From: Chromera velia | Lineage: Eukaryota; Sar; Chromeraceae | Assembly: GCA_018398765.1 (NCBI GenBank) | Contig: JAHBMJ010005888.1 | Span: 13,972 to 62,481, forward strand | DNA: 48,510 bases | Direction: 5' to 3' | The notes under the pieces: generated by a model | The model's input: the letters and a program-made list of their open reading frames with translations, nothing else | Told to the model about the DNA's origin: nothing | Databases searched by the model: none | Shown: positions 47,250-48,510 of the stretch, in pieces | Numbering within the stretch: position 1 is the stretch's first letter | Layout: the number at the start of each line of letters is the position of its first letter | Program-made: the position numbers and the translations under genes

Positions 47250-48510
47250 AGGATTGAGGAAGATCAAAATGCAGTACGAAAACAAACAGAAGATTTTCAG
47301 GCACCAGTTCGAACCCTTCAGACGCTTGGGATCAGATGAAAGCAAAAGAAAAGATTTGTGCCTCTTCTGCTGTGCAGGAAAGGTTAAAAGATGAGCAAGT
47401 GGGTTACTAAGGTGGAAGAGATGTCAGAAAAAAGAGTATTTCTGTGTTTTTGTCTGTCTGCAGATTTGTCGGTTTCACCAAATTTGCTGGTTACATGGAA
47501 GACAAGACTGAGGAGATGTTCATTGAGGCAATCGGTCCAATCCTCTCCAAACTGAGGGAATTGAAGACAGGGAAGGAAGAGGAAGTCGAGAAGAGGGAGG
47601 CAGAGATGACAGACACAAATCCGGAGCTGATGGCATCAACAATCAGGTCGGTCGATCGGTGGGGCCTGGGGCCCTTCAGTAGACAGTCTGTGTGTTGAAT
47701 CAGGTAGGTGAGTCGAGACCGGCCAGGTGAGCTTCAGATCATCTCTCATTGGAGTGCGCTCAACTCAATCTGCTTCGTTTTTTTTTTGAGATTTGCATGA
47801 GGCCATGTGTAGCCTCTCACCTCTTTTCATTCATTCGGTTGAAAAAAAAATCAGAAAGCCTGTATGAGGAAGCAAGCAGCCAGACAAGCCCACAAGGGAA
47901 GACAGGTGAGCAACCAAAACATCACTCTTGTTTCGGATCAGGAAAGTACCAGACGCTCATGAGTTGCCGTCGCTTTTCTTCTGGTCTTGATTGTATGGGG
48001 AGGAATGATATCATCTCGTCACAGTTCAATTTTGCAGGATCTCTCCCCCCTTTTCCGTTATTCTCCCCATAGGATACATCTGGAATTAGAGGAACTCCTT
48101 CTTGCGTGACCATACTGTTTATGATGATTGCAGGGATTGTGGCAAATCGTTTGCTCACGCGTTGCAGTATGTGATGGAGGGAGCGGTCAGGTGAGTCAGT
48201 CAGAAGGGAGAGAAAGAGAGAAAGATGGACGCGAATTCGGTTCTCTCAATTTCTCTTTTTTGTTCACGAACATCGCCCAGTCATTCTTTTCCTTGCTGCA
48301 CAAGCTGCCTGTGTCCGGGATCATTCCGTGATTTTTTGAAGAATTTTCTACTGTTGACGTTTTGTTCTAACTTCTGCCACGACATGCGAATTCATCCATC
48401 AAATGTGGACGTTTCTCTGCATCCCTCTCTGAGTTCGCATGCACAATTTCTGTTCCCCTTCTGGGAGTTCGTTTCCGTATTCTTCGACTGACACGGTATC
48501 AAAGGAGAAT
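46210..48510 (+). CDS. dynamin-family GTPase (5' part, continues past window)
   Basis: Exon 1 (46210-47070) starts MAQSERSALLDILSDVK and holds the GTPase domain: P-loop GKQSVGKS at residues 38-45, GSRRPT in place of the usual TRRP switch I, DLPG at 138-141 and NKLD at 206-209. Exon 47464-47646 (VGFTKFAGYMEDKTEEMF on) joins in phase 2 to 48134-48190 (CGKSFAHALQYVMEGAV), matching the helical middle/stalk region. Exon 1 ends in phase 0 while the next needs phase 2, so at least one short exon between 47071 and 47463 is unresolved. Dynamins hydrolyse GTP to constrict or scission membranes. The Ser for Thr at the switch position is conservative but unusual. The ATG at 46210 is chosen because it sits just before the conserved region. 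Confidence 0.8.
47155..47250. repeat. (CA)n(GA)n microsatellite in dynamin intron
   Basis: CAGA, CA and GA runs in the intron after exon 1, resembling the composite repeats in other introns of this window. Confidence 0.9.

Overview
This is intron-rich nuclear DNA from a eukaryote, most likely a protist or alga. The evidence is split genes with GT..AG introns, signal peptides, mosaic lectin/LamG receptors, a dynamin GTPase, non-LTR retrotransposons and abundant microsatellites. A chromerid-like alveolate would fit, but the sequence alone does not fix the lineage. I rebuilt gene models by hand from splice sites and reading phase. Four models (967-4942, 6243-11125, 28519-29932, 45277-36674) close exactly in frame across all exons.

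Layout. 1-960 holds a possible gene end and a 5'-truncated LINE copy. 967-4942 is a seven-exon gene of unknown function with three in-frame TAA/TAG codons. 4943-6242 is intergenic, with a 32-bp tandem repeat and a foldback element. 6243-11125 is a five-exon gene for a predicted membrane protein with long repetitive segments that ends in a transhydrogenase-type NAD-binding domain. 11.3-13.0 kb carries a 480-bp direct duplication. 13.0-18.0 kb is AT-rich and full of decayed repeats: a LINE, a 230-bp TA-flanked MITE, ATC-tailed fragments and a duplicated ~300-bp repeat. 20016-18072 (minus) is the 3' part of a multi-pass membrane protein whose intron is almost pure microsatellite. 20.4-21.75 kb has weakly supported coding fragments. 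22.5-27.6 kb is a second decayed LINE that preserves Cys-rich, endonuclease, RT and zinc-knuckle segments plus its 3' tail.

28321-34624 is a 6.3-kb DNA transposon. It has GC-rich ~50-bp terminal inverted repeats and two convergent multi-exon genes that start ~200 bp inside each end and stop 13 bp apart. 45277-36674 (minus) is a 14-exon gene for a ~1690-residue type I surface protein. It has a signal peptide, H-lectin-like, LamG and SUEL-type lectin modules in a partly duplicated order, one membrane span and a cytosolic tail. 46210 to the window end is the 5' part of a dynamin-family gene, divergent from the receptor.

The most notable signals are: (i) the convergent two-gene transposon; (ii) seven in-frame TAA/TAG codons and no TGA in the transposon genes and the 967-4942 gene, against none in the ~2800 codons of the two large host-type genes; (iii) the membrane/coiled-coil/NAD-domain fusion; (iv) the modular lectin receptor; and (v) splice donors that often have C at +3 (GTCAGT), in 19 of 33 introns modelled here.
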